Shown here one piece after another: positions 8,703 through 16,576 of a DNA stretch of 64,000 nucleotides (position 1 is the first letter of the stretch; every line of letters starts with the position of its first letter). The translations under genes were made by a program, and so were the position numbers. Source of the DNA: Bacteroidales bacterium UBA6267 (GTDB lineage Bacteria; Bacteroidota; Bacteroidia; Bacteroidales; UBA1556); NCBI GenBank assembly GCA_002440745.1, contig DJVB01000049.1:1-64000 (forward strand), given 5' to 3'. Below the pieces are notes generated by a model. The model had not been told where the DNA came from. It did not search any database and saw nothing but the letters and a program-made list of their open reading frames with translations.

Positions 8703-9428
8703 TTATTGAGGATAAATATTCAGAAGTCGGCGATACATTTGAATAGTATTGTGCAAGCCAAAATAAAGAGCATCGGCAATAAGTGCATGACCAATGGAAA
8801 CTTCCAAAAGTCCGGGGATATTCTTTGCAAAATACTGTAAGTTTTCTAAATTTAAATCATGTCCGGCATTTATCCCAAGCCCCTCTTTAACAGCGACTTG
8901 AGCTGCACGAACAAATGGATCAATTGCTGTTTCAGGATTCAAAACATAGTTGGTTGCATAGCTTTCGGTATAGAGTTCAATGCGGTCGGTGCCGGTGGCT
9001 TTTGCATGAAAAACCATCTCTTCCGAAGGATCAACGAATATGCTTGTGCGGATTCCGTGTGCCTTAAAGACCCCAATCACATCTTGCAGAAAACCTCTAT
9101 TTGCAACAGTATCCCAACCGGCATTACTTGTAAGCGCATCGGGAGCATCAGGAACTAAGGTAACCTGTGCAGGCAAAACCTCCAAAACCAGATCAATAAA
9201 AGTCGAGGTTGGATTGCCTTCGATATTGAACTCGGTGGTCAAAATGGGTTTCAAATGCCTTACATCGTTATATCTGATATGTCGCTCATCAGGTCGTGGG
9301 TGAACAGTAATTCCCTGTGCTCCAAATTGTTCACAGTCAATTGCTGCCTTTATAACATCCGGTAGATTTCCGCCACGTGCGTTTCGCAAAGTGGCTATTT
9401 TGTTGATATTTACGCTTAACTTTGTCAT
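8703..9428 (-). CDS. pdxJ: Pyridoxine 5'-phosphate synthase
   Basis: PdxJ condenses 1-deoxy-D-xylulose 5-phosphate with 3-amino-2-oxopropyl phosphate to pyridoxine 5'-phosphate, the last ring-closing step of the DXP-dependent vitamin B6 route. The 241-residue protein is full length and has the expected opening LSVNINKIATLRNARGG, the HPRPDERHI motif near residue 45, VTLVPDAPDALTSNAGW, and the glycine-rich LGINAGHDLNLENL. It heads a two-gene minus-strand unit with the hydrolase and is divergent from the CBS-domain gene. Confidence 0.95.
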   Translation of the reverse strand: MTKLSVNINKIATLRNARGGNLPDVIKAAIDCEQFGAQGITVHPRPDERHIRYNDVRHLKPILTTEFNIEGNPTSTFIDLVLEVLPAQVTLVPDAPDALTSNAGWDTVANRGFLQDVIGVFKAHGIRTSIFVDPSEEMVFHAKATGTDRIELYTESYATNYVLNPETAIDPFVRAAQVAVKEGLGINAGHDLNLENLQYFAKNIPGLLEVSIGHALIADALYFGLHNTIQMYRRLLNIYPQ

Positions 9429-9435
9429 TTTATGC

Positions 9436-9443
9436 TATCTTTG
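9436..9443 (+). promoter_or_regulatory. -7 element (TATCTTTG) before the CBS-domain gene
   Basis: TATCTTTG fits the TAnnTTTG consensus and lies about 94 bp before the ATG at 9537, just outside the divergent pdxJ start. The -33 partner is weak, so the call rests on the -7 motif and position. Confidence 0.4.
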
Positions 9444-9536
9444 CGTGGCTTTTACCCCACGAATTCGGTGCAAATTTCCGAAAAATTCTGATGCCGAAGT
9501 TCGTACCAATGGGTTTTTTAATAGTTTCTATTGCCA

Positions 9537-10196
9537 ATGATTGCTAAAGATTTGATAAATAACTCCATAATGTCGATGACTACAGCCATGACTCCCATGG
9601 AGATTCTTTCGTGGATGGAAGAGTATAAGGTGAATCACTTGCCCGTGATTGAAGGAAAACATTATGTAGGTTTATTAGCTGAAGATGATGTTTTTAATCT
9701 TTCTGACCCCGAAGCTCCTGTGAGTTCAAGTAATTCTTGGCTCAAAAAGATTTATGTGAAAGCGGACCAACATCTGTATGAAGTTGTGAAGCTTATGACC
9801 GATGAACAAATTTCGGTTGTACCTGTTTTAGATGCTTCGGGTCACTATCTTGGTGTAATTACTCGGCGTACAATTATTGAAAAATTTGCCACCTATGCTG
9901 CTGTAAATCAACCTGGTGGAATCATTATTTTGGGGATTAATAATCGGGATTATATCGCAAGTCAGATTGTTCAAATTGTCGAATCGAATGACGCAAAATT
10001 ACTGAGTCTTTTTGTTGCTGACCAGCCCGATTCCACAACAATGGATGTCACTATTAAAGTTAATCGTCAGGATATCAGCGGGATTTTACAAACTTTCGAC
10101 CGCTATGGCTATGAAGTAAAAGCCAGTTGGCTCGATAATAACGATGATTATCTTCAAGACCGTTTCGACTCCCTAATGAATTTTTTATCTATATGA
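9537..10196 (+). CDS. CBS-domain pair protein
   Basis: This protein of 219 residues starts at the ATG at 9537 (a TTG at 9531 is possible but less likely). It contains two CBS motifs in the first 120 residues: one around MTTAMTPMEILSWMEEYKVNHLPVIEGKHYVGLL, the other around DEQISVVPVLDASGHYLGVITRRTIIEKF, both with the usual VxPV...G.ITRR shape. The last 90 residues may be an ACT-like regulatory region. CBS pairs bind adenine nucleotides. The next gene, an outer-membrane BamA-like protein, begins within its stop codon, so the two are coupled. The function is unknown. Confidence 0.85.
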   Translation: MIAKDLINNSIMSMTTAMTPMEILSWMEEYKVNHLPVIEGKHYVGLLAEDDVFNLSDPEAPVSSSNSWLKKIYVKADQHLYEVVKLMTDEQISVVPVLDASGHYLGVITRRTIIEKFATYAAVNQPGGIIILGINNRDYIASQIVQIVESNDAKLLSLFVADQPDSTTMDVTIKVNRQDISGILQTFDRYGYEVKASWLDNNDDYLQDRFDSLMNFLSI

Positions 10197-11599
10197 TGAT
10201 GCATCAGCGGCTGATTCTCCTGTTTATTTCTTTATTTGCTTTTGCTGGATTATTCGCTCAGAATTCTGATACCTCAAGGTATATCAGTGATATAAAAATT
10301 GAAGGTAATAAAAAGACAAAGGATTTTATAGTTTTGCGTGAGCTAATGGTCGAAATTGGCAAATCTTATAGTCTCGATGAGGTGCAAGGTCTTATCATGC
10401 TAAGCCGTCAAAATTTGATTAATACATCCCTGTTTCATTCCGCAGATTTAAGTCTCATTCAAGCACAAGACAGCAGTTTTCAATTGATAGTCAAGTTAGT
10501 AGAAAGGTGGTATTTATGGCCTATACCCCAGATTGATATTGATGAACGAAATTTCAATGTGTGGTGGGAGCATAAACGACTCGACCGCCTAAGCGCTGGA
10601 ATTAACCTCACACAAACTAATTTTCGTGGCAGGCAGGAGCAACTATCTCTGATATTTATGGCTGGCTATAACCAGCAATATGGAGTGAATTATTTGATTC
10701 CATATTTTAACAAATCCAAAAGTTTAGGATTGGGATTCAATGCTTTATGGTCAGGAAGGCATGAAGTGATTGCAATGACTTTTGAGGACAAGCAAGTATT
10801 TTATAAAGATGTGAATCAATATGTTAGGAAGGAATTCAAATCCGGCGTGTATTTGCAATTTCGCCGAAATTTTTTCACTACACATCTTCTTGAGTTCAGC
10901 TTTCAAAACGACCAACTTTCACAAGGATTATTGGATAGTGCTGAAAACTATAGTTTTAAGAAAGAATCCAATTTGAGTTTTTTCAATATCTACTATAAAT
11001 TGAAAATCGACAGACGAGACTTTAAAATTTATCCACTCAAAGGATATTACGCTGATATTGAAATTTTTAAGCATGGATTGGGAATTTTGCCAAATGGAGG
11101 CATGAATCTGTGGGATTTGAAAACAACATTGCGCAAATATTGGCAACTCAGCGACCGGTTCTTTTTTGCGGCAGGTGGCATTGGCAAGATATCTAACTAT
11201 GGTTCAACGCCTTATCTTTTGCAAAAAAGCTTAGGCTATGGTCGTGACTTTGTTAGAGGTTATGAATATTACGTTATTGATGGACGATATTATGGCGTAT
11301 TAAAAACCAATATCAAATATGCAATTTTTAAGGATAAGGTATTGAAAATTAATAAAATAAAGACCAATAAATTCAATACTATTCCCTGGGCGGTTTATGT
11401 GAATGCGTTTGCCGATGCCGGAGGAGTCAGCAGCGACAAAGATAAAAATGCCACAAATCGATTGCCCGGAACATTTATAGGCTCAGTCGGTTTAGGACTC
11501 GATTTCACCACCTATTACGACCGCGTAGCTCGTATCGAAATAGCTCGAAATAAATCAGGCGAAACCGGCTTCTTCTTACATTTCATCGCACCGATTTAA
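10193..11599 (+). CDS. BamA/TamA-family outer-membrane protein with one POTRA domain
   Basis: This 468-residue protein has a signal peptide (to about FAGLFAQ; ATGATGATG leaves the exact first Met open). Residues about 30-105 look like a single POTRA domain (YISDIKIEGNKKTKDFIVLREL, LINTSLFHSADL). An Omp85/surface-antigen-type beta-barrel fills the rest: alternating strands, SLGYGRDFVRGYEYYVIDG, and a C-terminal FFLHFIAP. It is shorter than BamA, which has five POTRA domains, so it is an Omp85 relative and not the essential assembly factor. It overlaps the CBS gene by 4 bp. Confidence 0.8.
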   Translation: MMMHQRLILLFISLFAFAGLFAQNSDTSRYISDIKIEGNKKTKDFIVLRELMVEIGKSYSLDEVQGLIMLSRQNLINTSLFHSADLSLIQAQDSSFQLIVKLVERWYLWPIPQIDIDERNFNVWWEHKRLDRLSAGINLTQTNFRGRQEQLSLIFMAGYNQQYGVNYLIPYFNKSKSLGLGFNALWSGRHEVIAMTFEDKQVFYKDVNQYVRKEFKSGVYLQFRRNFFTTHLLEFSFQNDQLSQGLLDSAENYSFKKESNLSFFNIYYKLKIDRRDFKIYPLKGYYADIEIFKHGLGILPNGGMNLWDLKTTLRKYWQLSDRFFFAAGGIGKISNYGSTPYLLQKSLGYGRDFVRGYEYYVIDGRYYGVLKTNIKYAIFKDKVLKINKIKTNKFNTIPWAVYVNAFADAGGVSSDKDKNATNRLPGTFIGSVGLGLDFTTYYDRVARIEIARNKSGETGFFLHFIAPI

Positions 11600-11704
11600 A
11601 GGTTGATTTCGTTATAATTTTGTCTCTAACTAAAGAAATATTTTAATTTTGCTTTTTATAAATAACCATAATTATTTGTTTAGTAATGATTTAATACACT
11701 TTTT

Positions 11705-12583
11705 ATGAAGCGATTTATTATACCCATCGGGATTTCAATTATAGCAATTATATTTTTCTCGCTATTCTTTCAGAAAAGGAATAAATTGAATCAGCATGAA
11801 ATTTACTTGTCAAAATTATACGAATCAAATATTAGGGACATTAATAATCGAATTGAAACGGATAGACGAACTATCGAAATGCACTATCAATTGAACTTTT
11901 GCAAAGCTCAATCGTTCTATTTTTCGCAAAGATTATTAGACTCAATGAATTATAACCTTTTAAGTTGTATTGAAGCAAATGATCAAAACAAGTGTTTTCA
12001 ACGATTAAGAGATCAATATATTGACAGTGTTTTTAACATGCTAAAAATTGATACAAATAGTGATTTTCAAAACCCTAAAGATTTTCAAATTGTAGGGCTA
12101 TTGCATGATTTAAAAGCCCAATCAATTAGCCATAAACTTTCAACATTACAAAAATTAGAATTAGTTTCAGGACTGACATTGTTGAATTTACAGGTACATT
12201 CCAAGATTTTATCTAACTTATCTGAGTCAGAAAAATGGTTTACTGTTGTTGAACCATCAATTTCACCTTTAAAAACCATTTTGAATAAAAATGAAAATTT
12301 TATTGCTCAAGTTGCATTGGCAGATATTCATCCTTTGAAAAATGGCACCTTAATCATTATTGGAGAATCTTTTGACGAGAAATCAAAAAGCATCGTGAAC
12401 CCCATAGACACATTTTATACTAATGAAAAAAAACCAAATGAATTGGCAGCAATTGAAATTTTATCCAATAAACTGAAATCTGGCTATAATGTCTTCCATA
12501 TTTTGATAAAAGAACCAAATGATTGCAATCCGAAAGAGTTTCGTTTGTATGCTAAGAGATTCGATTTTTATGTAAAGGAGTGA
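11705..12583 (+). CDS. Unidentified membrane-anchored protein
   Basis: This 292-residue protein was not recognised. Residues 4-23 form one hydrophobic helix (RFIIPIGISIIAIIFFSLFF), either an uncleaved anchor or a signal peptide. The rest is a mostly helical, Lys/Asn/Ile-rich soluble region with a cluster of Cys residues at about 61, 90, 99 and 282. The coding sequence is visibly more AT-rich than its neighbours and is not in an operon; the genes on either side are on other transcripts. It may be recently acquired or fast-evolving. Translation looks real: a single long frame with no stops. Confidence 0.6.
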   Translation: MKRFIIPIGISIIAIIFFSLFFQKRNKLNQHEIYLSKLYESNIRDINNRIETDRRTIEMHYQLNFCKAQSFYFSQRLLDSMNYNLLSCIEANDQNKCFQRLRDQYIDSVFNMLKIDTNSDFQNPKDFQIVGLLHDLKAQSISHKLSTLQKLELVSGLTLLNLQVHSKILSNLSESEKWFTVVEPSISPLKTILNKNENFIAQVALADIHPLKNGTLIIIGESFDEKSKSIVNPIDTFYTNEKKPNELAAIEILSNKLKSGYNVFHILIKEPNDCNPKEFRLYAKRFDFYVKE

Positions 12584-12611
12584 ATATTTACATTTAAAAC
12601 TATAATCTCAA

Positions 12612-14228
12612 CTACAAAATATAATCAGTAGAAAGAAATTTAGACTTTCTATTATTAACTATATCATTAATAATGTGTTTGTTATCGTCAGTAAGTCGGG
12701 CCGCAACTAAGGTTCTGACCGAAAAAACTTTAAGCGCATCAGTGACTGAAAGTGTTCCTTCCGCGGAGTCCTTACGACCGGTAAACGGAAAACTATCCGG
12801 CCCGCGTTGACACTGACTGTTTACATTTACGCGGCAAACCTGATTCACCAAAGGATCTATCAACGATGCAATTTCATCTGAATCGCTGCCAAAAATGCTA
12901 ACCTGCTGCCCAAAATCCGACTCGGTAATATACTTCATTGGCTCCTCCAAATCTGAAAACGGAACGACAGGAATCACCGGCCCAAACTGCTCTTCGTGAT
13001 AGACTTTCATGGAAGAGTCAACCGGAAATAAAACTGCCGGAATCATCAGGCTTTCCACAAAGTCTCCTCCATTTTGATTCCTTATTTTTGCTCCTTTTCC
13101 TTTTGCATCCTCAATAAGGTCGTTCAAGTACGCAGTCTTATTTGGCTCAGGCAAAGGAGTGATATTCGCTCCTGATTCCCAAGGCATTCCGGCTTTAAGC
13201 ATTTGTATTTTATCACTCAATTTCTTAATAAAATCATCGGCTATGGTTTCATGTACAAAGAGAATTTTTAGGGCTGTGCAACGCTGCCCGTTAAAGGATA
13301 GTGTACCCGTAACACATTCAGAAACAGTTGATTCTAACTCAGCATTTTTCAGAATGATGCCCGCATTTTTGGCTTCAAGGCCTAAAATACTGCGCATTCT
13401 GTGGGGCTTTGGATGTTGAAGTTTTAGAATATCAGCCACCCGACTGCTACCAATAAAGGCCAAAACATTAAGCTTGCCCGATTTCATTATAGGTCCAATA
13501 ACTTTCTGCCCGTCACCATAAACGGTATTCACAACTCCAGCCGGAAAACAATTCATGAAAGATTCCAAAAGTGGCTTGTGCAGCAGAACGCCCAATTTCG
13601 GAGGCTTGAAGATGACCGTATTCCCCATGATTAGTGCGGGAATCAATGTGGTAAAAGTTTCGTTAAGCGGATAATTAAATGGCCCCATGCAAAGGACAAC
13701 TCCAAAAGGACTGCGCCGGATTTGGCCTAAGATTCCTTGTTCAATCACAAACCGAGATGATTGACGGTCTAACTCCTTTAAAGCATCAATTGTATCTTTA
13801 ATATATTCAACTGTGCGGTCAAATTCCTTCCTTGAGTCTGCGAGATTCTTTCCTATTTCCCACATAAGCAATTCCACAACTTCATCCCTCCTTTTTATCA
13901 TTTCGGCAATGAATTTTTCCACATGCGCAATACGATCTCCTATCGACATGGTTGGCCAAATACCTTTCCCTGAATCGTAAGCTTTCATCGCAGCTTCAAG
14001 CGCTTCAAGTGCTTCATTTTCAGTAAGTAGTGGATAATATCCCAAAAGCGTTTGCTTTAATATTCCCGATTCTTGGTGAAAAATGGGACTATAAACCTCT
14101 TCTAAGGGGCCGTTCCATTTTAATAGTTGTCCATTCGACAAGTAATAGTCTTGAATTACAGGTATTTGAAGATTAAGATATTCTTCAATTTCTTCTTTCT
14201 TCGGAAAAATTTCTTTATCTAAAATCAT
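12612..14228 (-). CDS. gapN: NADP-dependent glyceraldehyde-3-phosphate dehydrogenase-like aldehyde dehydrogenase
   Basis: This 538-residue cytoplasmic enzyme belongs to the aldehyde dehydrogenase superfamily. It has GPFNYPLN (catalytic Asn185), FKPP (Lys208), GLEAKNAG (general base Glu285) and FNGQRCTA (nucleophile Cys317). The length and the GQRCTALK signature resemble the non-phosphorylating, NADP-linked GAPN group, which oxidises glyceraldehyde-3-phosphate straight to 3-phosphoglycerate and makes NADPH. Substrate choice cannot be proved from sequence. It lies 38 bp after ubiX on the same strand. Confidence 0.8.
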   Translation of the reverse strand: MILDKEIFPKKEEIEEYLNLQIPVIQDYYLSNGQLLKWNGPLEEVYSPIFHQESGILKQTLLGYYPLLTENEALEALEAAMKAYDSGKGIWPTMSIGDRIAHVEKFIAEMIKRRDEVVELLMWEIGKNLADSRKEFDRTVEYIKDTIDALKELDRQSSRFVIEQGILGQIRRSPFGVVLCMGPFNYPLNETFTTLIPALIMGNTVIFKPPKLGVLLHKPLLESFMNCFPAGVVNTVYGDGQKVIGPIMKSGKLNVLAFIGSSRVADILKLQHPKPHRMRSILGLEAKNAGIILKNAELESTVSECVTGTLSFNGQRCTALKILFVHETIADDFIKKLSDKIQMLKAGMPWESGANITPLPEPNKTAYLNDLIEDAKGKGAKIRNQNGGDFVESLMIPAVLFPVDSSMKVYHEEQFGPVIPVVPFSDLEEPMKYITESDFGQQVSIFGSDSDEIASLIDPLVNQVCRVNVNSQCQRGPDSFPFTGRKDSAEGTLSVTDALKVFSVRTLVAARLTDDNKHIINDIVNNRKSKFLSTDYIL

Positions 14229-14266
14229 GATTTCTATGGATTTAATTAGATTATAAAGTTTTTAAA

Positions 14267-14830
14267 CTATTTCTCACCCCAACGAAAGCCATCGTGGTTG
14301 AGGTCTGCCAATTTCAAAATTCGATAAACAACCGTAAGAGCCACATCTTCAATACTTTGAGGATGACTGTAAAAGGATGGTGATGCAGGAATAATGATGG
14401 CTCCGGCCTCAGAAATTGTCGTCATATTTCGCAAGTGTATCAGATTAAAAGGGCTTTCACGTGGCACAAGGATTAGCCGCTTTCGTTCTTTAAGCATCAC
14501 ATCGGCAGCACGCGTCATCAAGTCGTTGCTGACTCCGGAGGCGATTCTGCCAATTGTTCCCATCGAAGCCGGACAAATAATCATAGTGTCGAAACCTGCC
14601 GACCCTGAAGCCGGTCCGGTGAAAAAATTACTTGGTTCGTTTCTTTTAAAGGGATAATTCTCAAAATCTCTATTGCCAAGTTCATACTCCCAAACATCGG
14701 TAGCATTTCCTGAAAAGATTAACTCAATTTTTTCAAATTCTGCTTCGTTCTTTTCTAAGTAATCCAACAAAAGCTTTGCATAAATTGCTCCACTTGCTCC
14801 GGTAATTCCAATGACTATTTTTCGCTTCAT
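14267..14830 (-). CDS. ubiX: Flavin prenyltransferase UbiX
   Basis: UbiX joins a dimethylallyl group to reduced FMN, making the prenylated flavin needed by UbiD-type decarboxylases. The 187-residue protein is of normal size and starts KIVIGITGASGAIYAK. It carries IICPASMGTIGRIASGVSNDLM and the RKRLILVPRESPFNLIHLRNM segment that binds the flavin and the prenyl donor. No ubiD lies in this window. It is followed by the gapN-like gene. Confidence 0.92.
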   Translation of the reverse strand: MKRKIVIGITGASGAIYAKLLLDYLEKNEAEFEKIELIFSGNATDVWEYELGNRDFENYPFKRNEPSNFFTGPASGSAGFDTMIICPASMGTIGRIASGVSNDLMTRAADVMLKERKRLILVPRESPFNLIHLRNMTTISEAGAIIIPASPSFYSHPQSIEDVALTVVYRILKLADLNHDGFRWGEK

Positions 14831-14978
14831 GCTGTAAAATTTGGTTATCGAAATTTTCTAAAACCACTTGAAATGATTCCAATTTTGGCTCGAAAATTCC
14901 TTTGCAAAAATGGTGATTTTATAGGTTAGAATCAACAGATGTTGATTATTAACAGGGTTTTTCTTGGGAATAGGAGAG

Positions 14979-16394
14979 TTAAATCTTATTTGATTTAAAA
15001 TCTCCTCGTTTGAGTTTATCGAAATAGGCGTTCGTTTCTCGAACAATGACCCCGCCCAACAAAAGTAAAGCAATCAGGTTTGGAATAGTCATAAGGGTGA
15101 TTACCATATCTACAAAATGCCAAACGATATCTAAACTCCATATTGCACCTAAGAAAACGAAAACGCCATAAATCCAGTAATAATATTTTACGGATTTTTC
15201 ACCGAAGAGATAGTTGGCAGCACGAGTGCCATAGTACGACCAAGCAATTATGGTAGAAAAAGCAAACATCATTAGCCCCCATGTAACGATATGTTTTCCG
15301 AGACCTGAAAGCCCGATTTTTGCTAAGCCTGAATTCATTGCGAGTATGGTCATGCTCACTCCTTGTTCTCCTGAGTTCCAAGCTCCTGTATTGATTACCA
15401 TCAGAGCAGTCATAGTGCAAATAATCAGTGTGTCAACTAAAGGTTCGAGGGAGGCTACAAGTCCTTCTCTAACAGCGTATTCCGTTTTTGCGGCAGCATG
15501 AGCAATAGGAGCCGAACCTTGGCCGGCTTCATTACTAAACAATCCTCGGCGAACTCCCCATAGCATAGTCATGATAAATGTGCTACCGACAAATCCTCCG
15601 GCAGCAGCGGTTCCTGTAAAAGCATCCGAAAATATAATGCTGAAAGTATGAGGAATGTGATCGGCAGTGTCGATTAAAACTACCAAAGTGGCAATCACAT
15701 AAGTTACAGCCATAAAAGGAACTAAGCGTGAAGTAACATCTGCAATTCGCTTTAGTCCGCCAACAATGATTAGCAATACTAATCCTGTGATAATCAAACC
15801 ACTATAATGAACATTAAATCCATAAGTTGTTTTTAAAGCGTCAGCCATGCCATTGGATTGAGCCATATTTCCAGTGCCAAAACTTGCTAAAATTGTTGCG
15901 ATGGCAAAGATTATTGCCAATACGTGAGCAAATCGGGGCCAGTTGTAAATTTCGGTAATACCTTTTTTGATATAATACATCGGGCCACCTGAAACCGATC
16001 CATCACTGTTGAATACACGATATTTATGCGATAAAGTACATTCGGAATATTTCAGAATCATCCCCAAAAAACCTGTGACCCACATCCAGAATACAGCTCC
16101 GGGACCTCCAAGATAAATGGCAAGTGCTACGCCCACAATATTTCCGGTTCCAACAGTGGCCGAAAGTGCTGTCGTAAGCGCTTTGAAATGGTTTACATCT
16201 CCCTCATCTTCCTTGTTGTCATACTTTCCGCGAACAATAGCTATGGCATGTCCCAACTTGGTAACATTCAAAAAATTCAAACGAAAAATAAAATATAATC
16301 CTGTGGGAATCAATAAAAAAAGAATTGCATAACCACCAATAAAATTATTATACCATTGAATTCCCTGATCAATAAAACTTAATATTTCATTCAT
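14979..16394 (-). CDS. Alanine/glycine:cation symporter (AGCS family)
   Basis: This 471-residue inner-membrane carrier has about ten transmembrane helices and the family's marks: TALSATVGTGNIVGVALAIYLGGPGAVFWMW, GGPMYYIKKG, and GVRRGLFSNEAGQGSAPIAHAAA. It takes up alanine or glycine with Na+ or H+. It is complete and has a possible -7 element (TATCTTCG, minus strand at 16422-16429). The 150 bp after it down to ubiX hold nothing I can name. Confidence 0.92.
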   Translation of the reverse strand: MNEILSFIDQGIQWYNNFIGGYAILFLLIPTGLYFIFRLNFLNVTKLGHAIAIVRGKYDNKEDEGDVNHFKALTTALSATVGTGNIVGVALAIYLGGPGAVFWMWVTGFLGMILKYSECTLSHKYRVFNSDGSVSGGPMYYIKKGITEIYNWPRFAHVLAIIFAIATILASFGTGNMAQSNGMADALKTTYGFNVHYSGLIITGLVLLIIVGGLKRIADVTSRLVPFMAVTYVIATLVVLIDTADHIPHTFSIIFSDAFTGTAAAGGFVGSTFIMTMLWGVRRGLFSNEAGQGSAPIAHAAAKTEYAVREGLVASLEPLVDTLIICTMTALMVINTGAWNSGEQGVSMTILAMNSGLAKIGLSGLGKHIVTWGLMMFAFSTIIAWSYYGTRAANYLFGEKSVKYYYWIYGVFVFLGAIWSLDIVWHFVDMVITLMTIPNLIALLLLGGVIVRETNAYFDKLKRGDFKSNKI

Positions 16395-16520
16395 AATTTA
16401 TAATGTTCCTGTTGAAGTTTGCGAAGATAGAAAAAATGGTTTTGCAAAAAAGAGGAAGTTTGGTCAACTGTTTGGAGTTACTATCTAAAGATTACGGAAA
16501 ACATAACATATCCACATTTC

Positions 16521-16553
16521 TTGCCGGCAGATAGTAAAATCGGTATATTTTTG
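16521..16553 (+). promoter_or_regulatory. Promoter of the TonB-dependent receptor gene
   Basis: TTG at 16521-16523 and TATTTTTG at 16546-16553, with a 22-bp gap, match the -33/-7 pattern. The start codon follows 24 bp downstream. No riboswitch was seen between promoter and gene. Confidence 0.55.
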
Positions 16554-16576
16554 TCGTCTAAATTTTTTATTAAACT

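Noticed and set aside
16395..16576. Search for a second B12 riboswitch before the BtuB-like receptor
   Set aside because: None of the conserved blocks (GCCACTG, GGGAAGGC, GACCTGCC) is present; only a promoter is seen.
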